NCBI RefSeq assembly: GCF_023715685.1
Contig: NZ_JAMBOQ010000003.1
Location: 372,001-436,000, forward strand
Source: Priestia aryabhattai
GTDB taxonomy: Bacteria; Bacillota; Bacilli; Bacillales; Bacillaceae_H
Length of the DNA: 64,000 nt
Direction: 5' to 3'
Below the pieces are notes generated by a model. The model worked only from the letters and a program-made list of their open reading frames with translations, made no database searches and had not been told where the DNA came from. This document shows, in pieces, positions 1 through 7,358 of this stretch. The position numbers were made by a program, and so were the translations under genes. How positions within the stretch are numbered: the first letter of the stretch is position 1; every line of letters starts with the position of its first letter.

Positions 1-319
1 TGAGCAATACGGCATTTATGACTTTCATCAATTCAAAGATATTTTTGCCGAGATTTTGAAAAAAGCAATCCAGCGCAATATTGGAATTGAAATTAACACT
101 TCAGGGATAAGAGGGAAGCTAGGCGAAGCGCTACCGGCCCTTGAAGTTGTTGGCCTGTACCGTGATTTAGGCGGAGAGATCTTAACGATTGGGTCTGATT
201 CACACTTTGTCGAAACCGTAGGAGCTCATATGAAAGAAGCGGTTGAAATGGCGAAACAGTGCGGATTTACAGAGATTTATACGTTTGATCAACGTAAGCC
301 AAAAGGAATTCGCATTTAA
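1..319 (+). CDS. PHP-domain histidinol-phosphatase, C-terminal part
   Basis: The reading frame is open from the window edge and stops with TAA at 317-319, so only the last 105 or so residues are present. The visible part has the motifs of the C-terminal half of PHP-family histidinol phosphatases (HisJ/HisK type): GIEINTSGIR, then an ITIGSDSHFVETVG motif carrying the last metal ligands (Asp and His), then a closing helix ending in KPKGIRI. In that family the enzyme dephosphorylates L-histidinol phosphate in histidine synthesis, with three metal ions held by His and Asp residues. The N-terminal HxH motif lies outside the window. It is followed by a terminator shared with the convergent sinI-like gene. 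Confidence 0.75.
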   Translation, partial: EQYGIYDFHQFKDIFAEILKKAIQRNIGIEINTSGIRGKLGEALPALEVVGLYRDLGGEILTIGSDSHFVETVGAHMKEAVEMAKQCGFTEIYTFDQRKPKGIRI

Positions 320-389
320 TATGAGCGTATTTCACTTTCTCTATACTGAAAAACATACATTTTATTCATTAGAAAAATAATAATAAATT

Positions 390-424
390 AAAAAAGCACG
401 CTCAGATCAGAGCGTGCTTTTTTA
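390..424. terminator. Bidirectional intrinsic terminator
   Basis: A 12-bp perfect stem (AAAAGCACGCTC with GAGCGTGCTTTT, six-base loop) is flanked by A and T runs on both sides. It can end the plus-strand histidinol-phosphatase transcript and the minus-strand sinI transcript, whose stop codon lies at 427-429. Confidence 0.9.
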
Positions 425-426
425 AT

Positions 427-549
427 TTATTTCCGCTTAAACTCCGATAAAAATCTCCGGACTTCTTCGATGGTCAGCCCCAGTTTGCGAGCTACTTCCA
501 TAAGACTTACCCATTCTTGATCCATTGACAGTACATATTCTTTTTTCAT
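427..549 (-). CDS. sinI: SinI-like antirepressor (40 aa)
   Basis: This 40-residue ORF starts at ATG 549-547 behind an AAAGGGTGG ribosome binding site. The sequence MKKEYVLSMDQEWVSLM, followed by a helix with EEVRRFLSEFKRK, matches the SinI family core (DQEWVELM...EEIRKYL in B. subtilis). SinI binds the C-terminal helices of SinR and dissociates the SinR tetramer, which derepresses matrix genes. It is shorter than B. subtilis SinI (57 aa) and lacks the C-terminal tail. The gene lies downstream of sinR, the reverse of the B. subtilis sinI-sinR order, and has its own promoter and a c-di-GMP riboswitch leader. Family assignment is by motif only. SlrA-like proteins are close relatives, so the exact partner is inferred. 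Confidence 0.85.
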   Translation of the reverse strand: MKKEYVLSMDQEWVSLMEVARKLGLTIEEVRRFLSEFKRK

Positions 550-568
550 TACGATTCATCCACCCTTT

Positions 569-656
569 GCCAGGGAACCCAGCCATCATAGCCGGAAGCG
601 GCCTTAGACCTGAAGCTTTGCGTCACTATTTTTCAATAGTTTTGCCCTTATCTGGA
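569..656 (-). promoter_or_regulatory. c-di-GMP-I riboswitch (GEMM-I) in the sinI leader
   Basis: Read on the minus strand, the segment contains the GEMM-I signature blocks in the right order. First is AGGGCAAAAC, then a P2 hairpin capped by a GAAA tetraloop, then GTGACGCAAAGC, then GGTCTAAGGCCG with its apical pair CGGC, then CTATGATGGCTGGGTTCCC. The GAAA loop and the CTAA...TATG receptor are the tertiary contact known for this aptamer. The 3' CCCT can pair either with the 5' AGGG to form P1 or with the AGGG of the sinI ribosome binding site 10 nt downstream. No terminator separates aptamer and start codon, so control is probably at translation. Whether ligand turns sinI on or off cannot be settled by eye. 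Confidence 0.9.
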
Positions 657-676
657 TAATTTGTAATATTCATTTC

Positions 677-728
677 ATTATATATTTCAAAGTTATTTTA
701 CAAGAAAATAGTTGTCTAGTATGTCGAA
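677..728 (-). promoter_or_regulatory. sinI promoter with Spo0A box
   Basis: A TATAAT -10 lies at 682-677 on the minus strand, about 12 nt ahead of the riboswitch. The -35 region 17-18 nt upstream is poor (TCTTGT), which suggests an activator. A perfect 0A box, TGTCGAA, sits at 722-728, roughly 50 bp upstream of the expected start of transcription. B. subtilis sinI is known to be activated by Spo0A~P, so the same control is inferred here. Confidence 0.65.
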
Positions 729-776
729 ATGAGTCGATTATCACAAAAAATTCGAAAAATTAGTTAATTGAGGATG

Positions 777-1112
777 CTAGTTCTTTTTACGGAACTTCAA
801 ATAACACTGAAATTCAATAAAATCTTCTCGTGTCATGCCATCTTGGATTGCTTGTTCAATTAATTGAAGCCATTCTTTGTTAAGATTCGGCTTTAAAGGT
901 ACCGTTTCAATGCTAATTTCTGGATCAATTAAATAATCAATGGTTGTATGCAGAGAAGAAGCAATTTTATCAAGCATTTTTAAGGAAGGATTACTGTTAA
1001 GGCCTTTTTCTAAATGACATAAATATGATTTTGAAATATGAGCTTCTTCAGCCAAGCGAGTCATTGAATAACCTTGCTTTAACCGCAAATTCTTAATTTT
1101 TTCTCCTATCAC
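777..1112 (-). CDS. sinR: SinR-type master repressor of biofilm genes
   Basis: This 111-residue protein starts at GTG 1112 behind a GAGGATG-like site. The N-terminal 65 residues form an Xre-type helix-turn-helix (MIGEKIKNLRLKQGYSM, then KSYLCHLEKGLNSNPSLKML), aligning with B. subtilis SinR (111 aa) throughout. The C-terminal helices (NKEWLQLIEQAI, TREDFIEFQCYLKFRK) are the SinI-binding and tetramerisation part. SinR represses exopolysaccharide and matrix operons by binding GTTCTYT boxes. Such boxes occur just upstream, at 1161-1205, so autoregulation and control of the divergent pgcA are likely. The upstream region shared with pgcA is 200 bp. Confidence 0.93.
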   Translation of the reverse strand: MIGEKIKNLRLKQGYSMTRLAEEAHISKSYLCHLEKGLNSNPSLKMLDKIASSLHTTIDYLIDPEISIETVPLKPNLNKEWLQLIEQAIQDGMTREDFIEFQCYLKFRKKN

Positions 1113-1160
1113 TTCAGTTCATCCTCTTCATATTGTTTTGTTCATTATAACGTATATAAA

Positions 1161-1205
1161 GTTCTTTTGTGTATATTAAATCGAAAAATGTTCTTTATAA
1201 AGAAT
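1161..1205. promoter_or_regulatory. SinR-type operator between sinR and pgcA
   Basis: GTTCTTT occurs at 1161-1167. GTTCTTTATAAAGAAT at 1190-1205 is an inverted pair of the same box. These match the SinR consensus GTTCTYT known from B. subtilis. The position fits control of sinR (start at 1112), of pgcA (start at 1323), or of both. Binding by this SinR is inferred. Confidence 0.65.
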
Positions 1206-1322
1206 ATAAAGAGTAAAGGAGAAACAAGTCTCTGTCTATGAGGTATATAAGCCAATTCATAAAGAGTTCACACAAGCCATTCACAATAAAAGCAAGAAAA
1301 ACATAAGACAGGAGAGATGAAC

Positions 1323-3050
1323 ATGACGTGGAAAACTGAATGGAAGAAATGGAGTACTCATAAAGAGCTGCCAAGTGAATTAAAAAAACAAATGACTGAA
1401 ATGAACGAACGTGAACGAGAAGATGCGTTTTATAAACAGCTGGAGTTTGGAACAGGCGGAATGAGAGGGGAGCTTGGTGCGGGACCTAATCGCATAAATA
1501 TCTATACCATTCGAAAAGTCACGGCTGGACTTGCTAAATACATCGAAGAAAAAGGCCTGGAAGCCAAAAAACGAGGAGTCGTGATTGCATATGATTCCCG
1601 CCATGGTTCAGCAGTATTTGCACTAGAAGCAGCCAAAACATTGGGAGCGCACGGAATTAAAAGCTATGTATTCCAAGAACTGCGCCCAACGCCAGAATTA
1701 TCATTTGCCGTCCGTTATCTTCGCACTTACGCTGGCATTATGATTACAGCGAGCCATAACCCAGCAGCATACAACGGCTATAAAGTATACGGAGAAGACG
1801 GAGCACAGCTTCCTCCTACAGCGGCTGATGTTATCGTTACGCATATGAATGAAATTGAAAATGAACTGCTGCTGGAAGTAAAAGAAGAACATGAACTTTT
1901 AAGACAGAATCTATTAAGCTATATCGGAGAAAATTTGGATCAAGTGTACTTGGACTATGTAAAAGGCCTTCAGCTAAACAACAATGCGGCAAAAACGAAC
2001 CTACATATTGTCTATACGCCGCTTCACGGTACGGGACAAACGCTTGTGCCGCAAGCACTTCAAAACGTTGGATTTCAACACATTACTATTGTGGATGAGC
2101 AAAGAAATCCAGATCCTAACTTTTCAACCGTTTCATCTCCTAACCCGGAAGAAGCACAGGCTTTTCAGCTAGCAATTCGCTATGGAAAAGAAACAGGTGC
2201 AGATTTGCTGCTTGCTACAGATCCAGATGCTGACCGGTTAGGAGTAGCTATAAAAAATAACAGCGGTGATTACGTACTTCTGACGGGGAATCAAACTGGT
2301 GCATTATTGCTGCATTATATGCTGTCACACAAAAAAGAAAAAGGGCTTCTCCCAGATAACAGCGTGATGCTTAAAACGATTGTTACATCAGAATTAGGAC
2401 GTGTCATTGCAGAGGATTACGGTGTTCAAACGATAGATACACTCACAGGTTTTAAATACATTGCAGAAAAAATCGAAGAGTATAATCAAGAAGAAACGAA
2501 AACCTTTCAATTTGGCTACGAAGAAAGCTACGGCTATTTAATAGGTGACTTTGTCCGTGATAAAGACGCCGTGCAGGCAGCGGTGATGATTGCTGAAGCA
2601 GCGGCTTATTACAAGCAGCAAGGAATGACACTGTATAACGGATTAACCCAACTTTATCAAACATACGGCTATTACAAAGAGTCTCTTACCTCCCTTACAC
2701 TAAAAGGAAAAGACGGAGCTGAACAAATAGGTCGAATCGTTAACCAATTCCGCGAGAATCCTCCGACAGAACTAGCGGACGCAGCGGTTGAAAAAATTGA
2801 GGACTACCAAAGCGGGGAGCGAATCAATTTACTTACAGCGCAGCGAGAAACAATCGATTTACCTTTTTCAAATGTCATTAAATTCTGGCTGAAAGATGGC
2901 TCGTGGTTTGCGGTTCGTCCGTCAGGAACGGAGCCGAAAGTGAAGTTTTATTTTGGAGTGAAGCAAGCGACAGAGAATAGAAGTGAGAAGCGGTTGCAGG
3001 AAATTCAAGAAAATGTAATGAGTGCAGTAGAAAATATGATATGCACATAA
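1323..3050 (+). CDS. pgcA: Alpha-phosphoglucomutase
   Basis: The enzyme interconverts glucose 6-phosphate and glucose 1-phosphate, feeding UDP-glucose and surface polymers. All four signature motifs of the alpha-D-phosphohexomutase superfamily are present: the phosphoserine loop TASHNP (Ser144), the metal site DPDADR, the sugar-binding GYEESYGYLIG and the phosphate site RPSGTEPKVKFYF near the C terminus. At 575 aa it is full length and similar to B. subtilis PgcA. ATG 1323 is preferred to ATG 1317, because the AGGAGAG site directly abuts the latter but sits 6 nt from 1323. It faces sinR across a shared regulatory region and heads the polysaccharide block. Confidence 0.95.
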   Translation: MTWKTEWKKWSTHKELPSELKKQMTEMNEREREDAFYKQLEFGTGGMRGELGAGPNRINIYTIRKVTAGLAKYIEEKGLEAKKRGVVIAYDSRHGSAVFALEAAKTLGAHGIKSYVFQELRPTPELSFAVRYLRTYAGIMITASHNPAAYNGYKVYGEDGAQLPPTAADVIVTHMNEIENELLLEVKEEHELLRQNLLSYIGENLDQVYLDYVKGLQLNNNAAKTNLHIVYTPLHGTGQTLVPQALQNVGFQHITIVDEQRNPDPNFSTVSSPNPEEAQAFQLAIRYGKETGADLLLATDPDADRLGVAIKNNSGDYVLLTGNQTGALLLHYMLSHKKEKGLLPDNSVMLKTIVTSELGRVIAEDYGVQTIDTLTGFKYIAEKIEEYNQEETKTFQFGYEESYGYLIGDFVRDKDAVQAAVMIAEAAAYYKQQGMTLYNGLTQLYQTYGYYKESLTSLTLKGKDGAEQIGRIVNQFRENPPTELADAAVEKIEDYQSGERINLLTAQRETIDLPFSNVIKFWLKDGSWFAVRPSGTEPKVKFYFGVKQATENRSEKRLQEIQENVMSAVENMICT

Positions 3051-3086
3051 AAAAGCATGAGGCACTAGCCTTATGCTTTTTTATGT
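3045..3086 (+). terminator. pgcA terminator
   Basis: A 19-bp nearly perfect stem with an ACTA loop has a T-rich 3' arm. It overlaps the pgcA stop codon. Confidence 0.85.
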
Positions 3087-3118
3087 GTATATCTATTCTT
3101 TCGACAACGCCTATAAAC

Positions 3119-3565
3119 CTATCGCGTCGAAGACTTTCTCACTTTATACAATACAAACAACATTACAGCTGCTCCGAACGAATCAATCATTACATCCACA
3201 ATCCGTCCGTCTCGGCCAATGATAAAAGCCTGATGAACTTCATCTAAAAAAGCAAATGCTGCGAGACAAAACCAAGCTTTCACATAACGATATCGCTGTT
3301 CCTTTAAATTCCAGTAAAAAAGCAGTCCTAATACGCCGAAAAAAGAAAGATGGGCGATTTTTCGAAGGATAAATTCCACATCAAATCCGTATGTATAGGA
3401 AGTATAAAACTCACTGTCCGGATGCAAAATGGACCAGAGCGTAGCGTTATGATTCCAAACAGAAGAATTTGTCCATGTAGAAGGATCGGTTACTAATAAG
3501 TGCGGTGTGTGGGAGAATTTTGAAATAGCTAAAAGCAGAAGTATTAATAAAGCACGTTTTAACAT
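3119..3565 (-). CDS. VanZ-like membrane protein
   Basis: This 148-residue protein has an N-terminal hydrophobic segment and further membrane helices. It carries the VanZ-family signature: RKIAHLSFFGVLGLL in the middle, then DEVHQAFIIGRDGRIVDVMIDSFGA. VanZ-like proteins are small integral membrane proteins. Apart from VanZ itself (low-level teicoplanin resistance), their role is mostly unknown. The gene is convergent with pgcA and ends 30 bp after its terminator. A link to envelope or capsule physiology is suggested only by the neighbourhood. Confidence 0.8.
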   Translation of the reverse strand: MLKRALLILLLLAISKFSHTPHLLVTDPSTWTNSSVWNHNATLWSILHPDSEFYTSYTYGFDVEFILRKIAHLSFFGVLGLLFYWNLKEQRYRYVKAWFCLAAFAFLDEVHQAFIIGRDGRIVDVMIDSFGAAVMLFVLYKVRKSSTR

Positions 3566-4108
3566 AATAAAAAAACTCTTTTCTCTACAAAATTTTCACT
3601 TAATGATAAAGAAATGAAGAGAGAAATGCAAGAATTTAATGAAATGTTCTTTCGGAACTAGTCTAAATACCTAATCTGGATTGGGTTTATTTAACTATTA
3701 AATGTTTCTAAATTATTTACAAAACATTATATTAATAGCAATGGTTGCGTTTTCAAAACAGCTAATCAAAAAAGGTTGATTTATTAGAATTTTTTCATAA
3801 AATAATTCAGTTGTCTCAATAAATGTAAGACTTTAACTGATAAAATGAATATTAGGAATAAAATAGAATGATATGGTATTTTTTTATTTTCATCTAGATT
3901 ATGTGAGGTTTTTAATATATAATTATAACATTTGAAATGAACAATAAGATTCATTTTAAATACAAATACCGGCATAAAAAGTATATTTCCGGGTTATTTG
4001 ATAACTTTCGACAAAATAAGACATTGAACCTATTTTATGCCTATGGTAGTATTTCATAAGTATGAAGTAGAATTTATGGGTCTTTAGGTATAAGGGGGAT
4101 TTTAAGGA
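3566..4108. promoter_or_regulatory. Intergenic regulatory region ahead of the polysaccharide operon
   Basis: These 543 bases are very AT-rich and hold no convincing gene. A SinR-like half-site pair, GTTCTTTCGGAAC, lies at 3646-3658. A reverse-oriented 0A box TTCGACA lies at 4007-4013, within a 17-nt block (4007-4023) that recurs inverted at 61845-61861. AGTAGAATTTATGG at 4066-4079, a candidate -10 region, recurs at 61864-61877. The ribosome binding site for the next gene is AAGGGGG or AAGGA just before 4109. Confidence 0.5.
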
Positions 4109-4876
4109 ATGATTGATCTTCACTGTCATATATTACCTGGTATTGATGACGGCGCACAAACAATGGAAGACAGCTTAGATATGGCAAGACAAGCGGTATC
4201 AGAAGGAATTCATACGATTGTAGCAACCCCTCATCATCAAAACGGTAAATACATAAATGAAAAAAATGAGATTTTACAACGAGTTGCCGCGTTAAATGAA
4301 CGCCTGCTTCAAGAGAATATTCCTCTTACAATATTACCAGGTCAAGAGAGTCGTATATACGGAGAAATGATCGAAGACTATCGAAATGGTAAGATTCTCA
4401 CCTTAAATTCTACTAATAAATACGTGTTTGTAGAATTTCCATCAAGCCAAGTCCCGCGGTTTACAGAACGTTTGCTTTATGATGTTCAAGCAGAAGGGCT
4501 AACGCCAATTATTGTGCATCCCGAGCGAAACAGGCGCTTAATAGAAGATCCAGATATCTTATACAACCTCGTTAACAAAGGGGCTATGACGCAAGTTACG
4601 GCATCTAGCTTAACAGGGCGATTCGGTAAAAAAATTAAAAAATTCTCTATGGACTTAATTGATGCAAACTTAACACACATGATTGCATCAGATGCTCATA
4701 ACATTTCAGGACGAAACTTTCACATGCAAGAAGCAAGTGAGCTTATTTCTGCTGAATATGGAATGGACATGCTGTATCTATTTCAAGAAAATGCAGAAGC
4801 GGTTGTAAATGGTAGCGCTTGTTTTAGAGATACGCCTGAGAAGGTGAAGAAGAAAAAGTTTTTGGGGATTTTCTAA
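4109..4876 (+). CDS. ywqE: PHP-type tyrosine-protein phosphatase (YwqE/CpsB family)
   Basis: This 255-residue manganese-dependent phosphatase belongs to the family that dephosphorylates bacterial tyrosine kinases and tunes polysaccharide chain production. The metal-binding residues are intact: H5 and H7 (DLHCHILPGIDDG), H42/H43 (ATPHH), E80 (PGQES), H137 (VHPERN), and D195 with H197 (SDAHN). The protein ends in KVKKKKFLGIF, a tail also seen in two of the three degenerate paralogues at 19.1-20.7 kb. Its likely substrates are the BY-kinase at 16.3 kb and sugar enzymes of this cluster. It stands upstream of the EAR-like RNA instead of next to the kinase, as it does in many capsule loci. Confidence 0.92.
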   Translation: MIDLHCHILPGIDDGAQTMEDSLDMARQAVSEGIHTIVATPHHQNGKYINEKNEILQRVAALNERLLQENIPLTILPGQESRIYGEMIEDYRNGKILTLNSTNKYVFVEFPSSQVPRFTERLLYDVQAEGLTPIIVHPERNRRLIEDPDILYNLVNKGAMTQVTASSLTGRFGKKIKKFSMDLIDANLTHMIASDAHNISGRNFHMQEASELISAEYGMDMLYLFQENAEAVVNGSACFRDTPEKVKKKKFLGIF

Positions 4877-4954
4877 CTACTAATAGATCAAGTATATGAA
4901 AGCTTTCTTCTTTTTAAAAATTAAATTAGTTTAATATCCAATAATAGTTACAAA

Positions 4955-5085
4955 GAGAAAATAATGGTGATATCTCCTAACCACTATCAAAGGAGGTACT
5001 CGGCTGTACTGTGGGTGGTGGTTCATTGTCACCTTAGACACGATAGTTGTCGGTAGTAAAGTGTGAGGAAGGGTTAGATGCCCTA
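4955..5085 (+). promoter_or_regulatory. EAR-like (epsC leader) antitermination RNA
   Basis: A compact structured segment precedes the epsC homologue, the location of the EAR element in B. subtilis eps operons. Visible pairings include GGTGA with TCACC closing the 5' domain, CTCC with GGAG, AACCAC with GTGGTT, a GTACTCGGCTGTAC hairpin, and a 3' GGGTTAGATGCCC hairpin. TATC and GATA segments could form a pseudoknot. EAR is known to promote read-through of distant terminators in long polysaccharide operons. The assignment rests on position and architecture; a covariance-model hit to RF01735 would settle it. Confidence 0.72.
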
Positions 5086-5097
5086 ATATTTAATAAG

Positions 5098-5138
5098 CAC
5101 TTAGCAAAGAGTTGTGCTCCATAGCTTTTTGCTAAGTG
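5098..5138 (+). terminator. Terminator-like hairpin after the EAR-like RNA
   Basis: An 11-bp perfect stem (CACTTAGCAAA with TTTGCTAAGTG) encloses a 19-nt loop and is followed by a weak T-rich tract. It could be an attenuator overridden by the EAR-like RNA, or the 3' end of a short leader RNA. Confidence 0.5.
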
Positions 5139-5180
5139 TTTATGTTTGTAGATTCTTAATTTCAAAAAAGGATTGGTTTT

Positions 5181-5351
5181 ATGGATAAATTTGAATCATT
5201 ACCAAAATCAGTTAAGAAAGCTGTGAGGTATATTCGTCAAGATGCAAATTTAGAACAGCTTCAATCAATAAAAATATTGGTGAATAGAACTATAGAGAAG
5301 AGAAAAGTCGAGCTTAACAAGCATGCAGGTTGTAAAAAATTAGATGAGTGA
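5181..5351 (+). CDS. Small uncharacterised protein (56 aa)
   Basis: The ORF starts at ATG 5181 with an AAGGA site 8 nt upstream. It encodes a charged, probably helical protein beginning MDKFESLPKSVKKAVRYIRQ and containing IKILVNRTIEKRKVEL. I do not recognise the family. It sits between the EAR-like RNA and the epsC homologue and has no terminator behind it, so it is probably the first gene of the operon. Length, helical character and location would suit a small regulator or adaptor of the polysaccharide machinery, but no function can be assigned. Confidence 0.6.
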   Translation: MDKFESLPKSVKKAVRYIRQDANLEQLQSIKILVNRTIEKRKVELNKHAGCKKLDE

Positions 5352-5513
5352 TTGTGATTGAATAGGTTAAAGTAATGACCATTTTCTTTAAATACTTACT
5401 AGCTAATGCAGGGTTAAAAAGTGAGGGGGCTATCTATTTATACAGAAGATATTGAAAGAAAATCTATCATTAAAAAAGAGAATAGATGTAATGATGAAGA
5501 GGAGTTGAGTGTT

Positions 5514-7343
5514 TTGACGTATAAAAAAAGAATTTTATATCTTATGGGAGTAGATTCAGTTATTGTTATAACATCAATCTTTGTAAGTTATTTCTTACTG
5601 GTTCCTACAACGTGGAATATATTTTCACCAATTTTAATTGCTAGCTCATTAATTTTATTAATTAGTCACCACATTTTTGCACATTATTATGGATTATATA
5701 AAAAAGTATGGCAATATTCGAGTATTAACGAGCTAGTAGCAATTATGAAAGCTGTATCTTTTTCTATCATATTAACTGGAATAGCCCAATTTATAATGTC
5801 TGGAGGCTTTTTTACTAGAACACTTGCTATTACATGGATGATGCATATTTTATTAATCGGTGGTTCTCGATTTTCATGGCGTATGTATCGAGATACATAC
5901 TTAGTAAAAGAAGAAGAGCACTATAAGAAAGTTTTAGTAATCGGTGCTGGAGCAGCAGGTACAATGGTCGTACGAGAACTTAAGCAAACACCATCATTGA
6001 AAATGAAACCTATTGGGTTTATAGATGATGATTTTACAAAGCATCATCTAGAAATTATGAATGTACCAGTTCTCGGTGGGGTTAAAGAAATTATACGACT
6101 AGTGGATGAATTTGAAGCTGATCATATTATCATAGCTATCCCATCACTAAGTAGAAATGAAATTCAGCGTATATATGAGGAATGTTCAAAATCTAATGCG
6201 GAAATTAAGATACTTCCCCTATTGGGAGATTTAATGACTGGAAAAGTGAAAGTAAATCAAATCCGAGAAGTACAAGTAGAAGATTTATTAGGTCGTGAAC
6301 CAGTTAATTTAGACATGGAAAGCATTGCAAAAAACATTTATGGAAAAACTATATTAGTAACAGGTGCAGGTGGATCAATTGGATCTGAAATTTGCCGTCA
6401 AATATGCAAATTTAGTCCAAGTCGTCTGATTTTAGTAGGTCACGGTGAAAATTCAATTTATAAAATTGATATGGAATTACGTAAACAGTATGGAAATAGT
6501 ATTGAACTATTGCCAATAATTGCAGATGTTCAGGATCGTAACCGAATTTTCGAAATTCTAATGATCAATCAACCAGACGTTGTGTATCATGCAGCTGCCC
6601 ATAAACATGTTCCTTTGATGGAAGCAAACCCTATGGAAGCTGTGAAAAATAATATTTTTGGAACTAAAAATGTTGCAGAAGCTGCACATTCGGCAGGTGT
6701 ATCGAATTTTGTTCTTGTTTCTACTGATAAAGCAGTTAATCCCCCAAATATAATGGGGGCAACAAAGCGTTTTGCGGAAATGATTATTCAGAATTTAGCT
6801 AAAGAAAGTAGAACAATATTTACTGCAGTTAGATTTGGTAATGTCCTTGGTTCAAGAGGCAGTGTCATTCCTCTATTTAAACATCAGATTGCCACAGGAG
6901 GACCAGTTACTGTTACTGATCCAAAAATGACAAGGTATTTTATGACTATTCCTGAAGCTTCTCGATTAGTAATTCAAGCCGGTACTTTGGCAAAAGGTGG
7001 AGAAGTATTCGTTCTCGATATGGGAGAACCTGTAAAAATCGTAGACTTAGCAAAAAATTTGATAAAACTTTCCGGATATTCAGAAGATGAAATGAAGATT
7101 ACTTTTACAGGAAAGAGACCTGGAGAAAAGTTGTTTGAAGAATTATTAAATGAAGATGAAATTCAAAAGGAACAAATATTTGAAAAGATTTTTATTGGTA
7201 AAGCAACTCCCATTCCATCATATGAGATGGAATTACTATTGAAACAACTTCAAGAGGGTTCGGAGACTGATATGAAGGAAATCTTAATTTCAGTAGCAAA
7301 TAAAAAAACAGGAGATACTTCAATGTATCTTCATACAGTATGA
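5514..7343 (+). CDS. epsC: Polysaccharide nucleoside-diphosphate-sugar 4,6-dehydratase (EpsC/CapD family)
   Basis: The membrane-anchored enzyme probably makes UDP-4-keto-6-deoxy-HexNAc for the first sugar of the repeat unit. Four hydrophobic helices come first, then a Rossmann-like domain (VIGAGAAGTMVVREL), then the catalytic SDR domain with VTGAGGSIGSEICRQ. STDKAVNPPNIMGATKR supplies the active-site Lys, with Met in place of Tyr as in the FlaA1/CapD group. The start is taken at TTG 5514, 9 nt after AGAGGAG, giving 609 aa, close to B. subtilis EpsC (598). The longer GTG start at 5421 lacks a ribosome binding site. It is followed 15 bp later by the priming transferase. Confidence 0.9.
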   Translation: MTYKKRILYLMGVDSVIVITSIFVSYFLLVPTTWNIFSPILIASSLILLISHHIFAHYYGLYKKVWQYSSINELVAIMKAVSFSIILTGIAQFIMSGGFFTRTLAITWMMHILLIGGSRFSWRMYRDTYLVKEEEHYKKVLVIGAGAAGTMVVRELKQTPSLKMKPIGFIDDDFTKHHLEIMNVPVLGGVKEIIRLVDEFEADHIIIAIPSLSRNEIQRIYEECSKSNAEIKILPLLGDLMTGKVKVNQIREVQVEDLLGREPVNLDMESIAKNIYGKTILVTGAGGSIGSEICRQICKFSPSRLILVGHGENSIYKIDMELRKQYGNSIELLPIIADVQDRNRIFEILMINQPDVVYHAAAHKHVPLMEANPMEAVKNNIFGTKNVAEAAHSAGVSNFVLVSTDKAVNPPNIMGATKRFAEMIIQNLAKESRTIFTAVRFGNVLGSRGSVIPLFKHQIATGGPVTVTDPKMTRYFMTIPEASRLVIQAGTLAKGGEVFVLDMGEPVKIVDLAKNLIKLSGYSEDEMKITFTGKRPGEKLFEELLNEDEIQKEQIFEKIFIGKATPIPSYEMELLLKQLQEGSETDMKEILISVANKKTGDTSMYLHTV

Positions 7344-7358
7344 GAGTAGGTGTGTTAA

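Noticed and set aside
3100..3106. Spo0A box TTCGACA after the pgcA terminator
   Set aside because: It lies between the 3' ends of two convergent genes with no promoter to control, so chance is the better explanation.
3784..3975. 63-codon minus-strand ORF in the AT-rich gap
   Set aside because: Composition follows the noncoding AT-rich background, there is no ribosome binding site, and no recognisable sequence.
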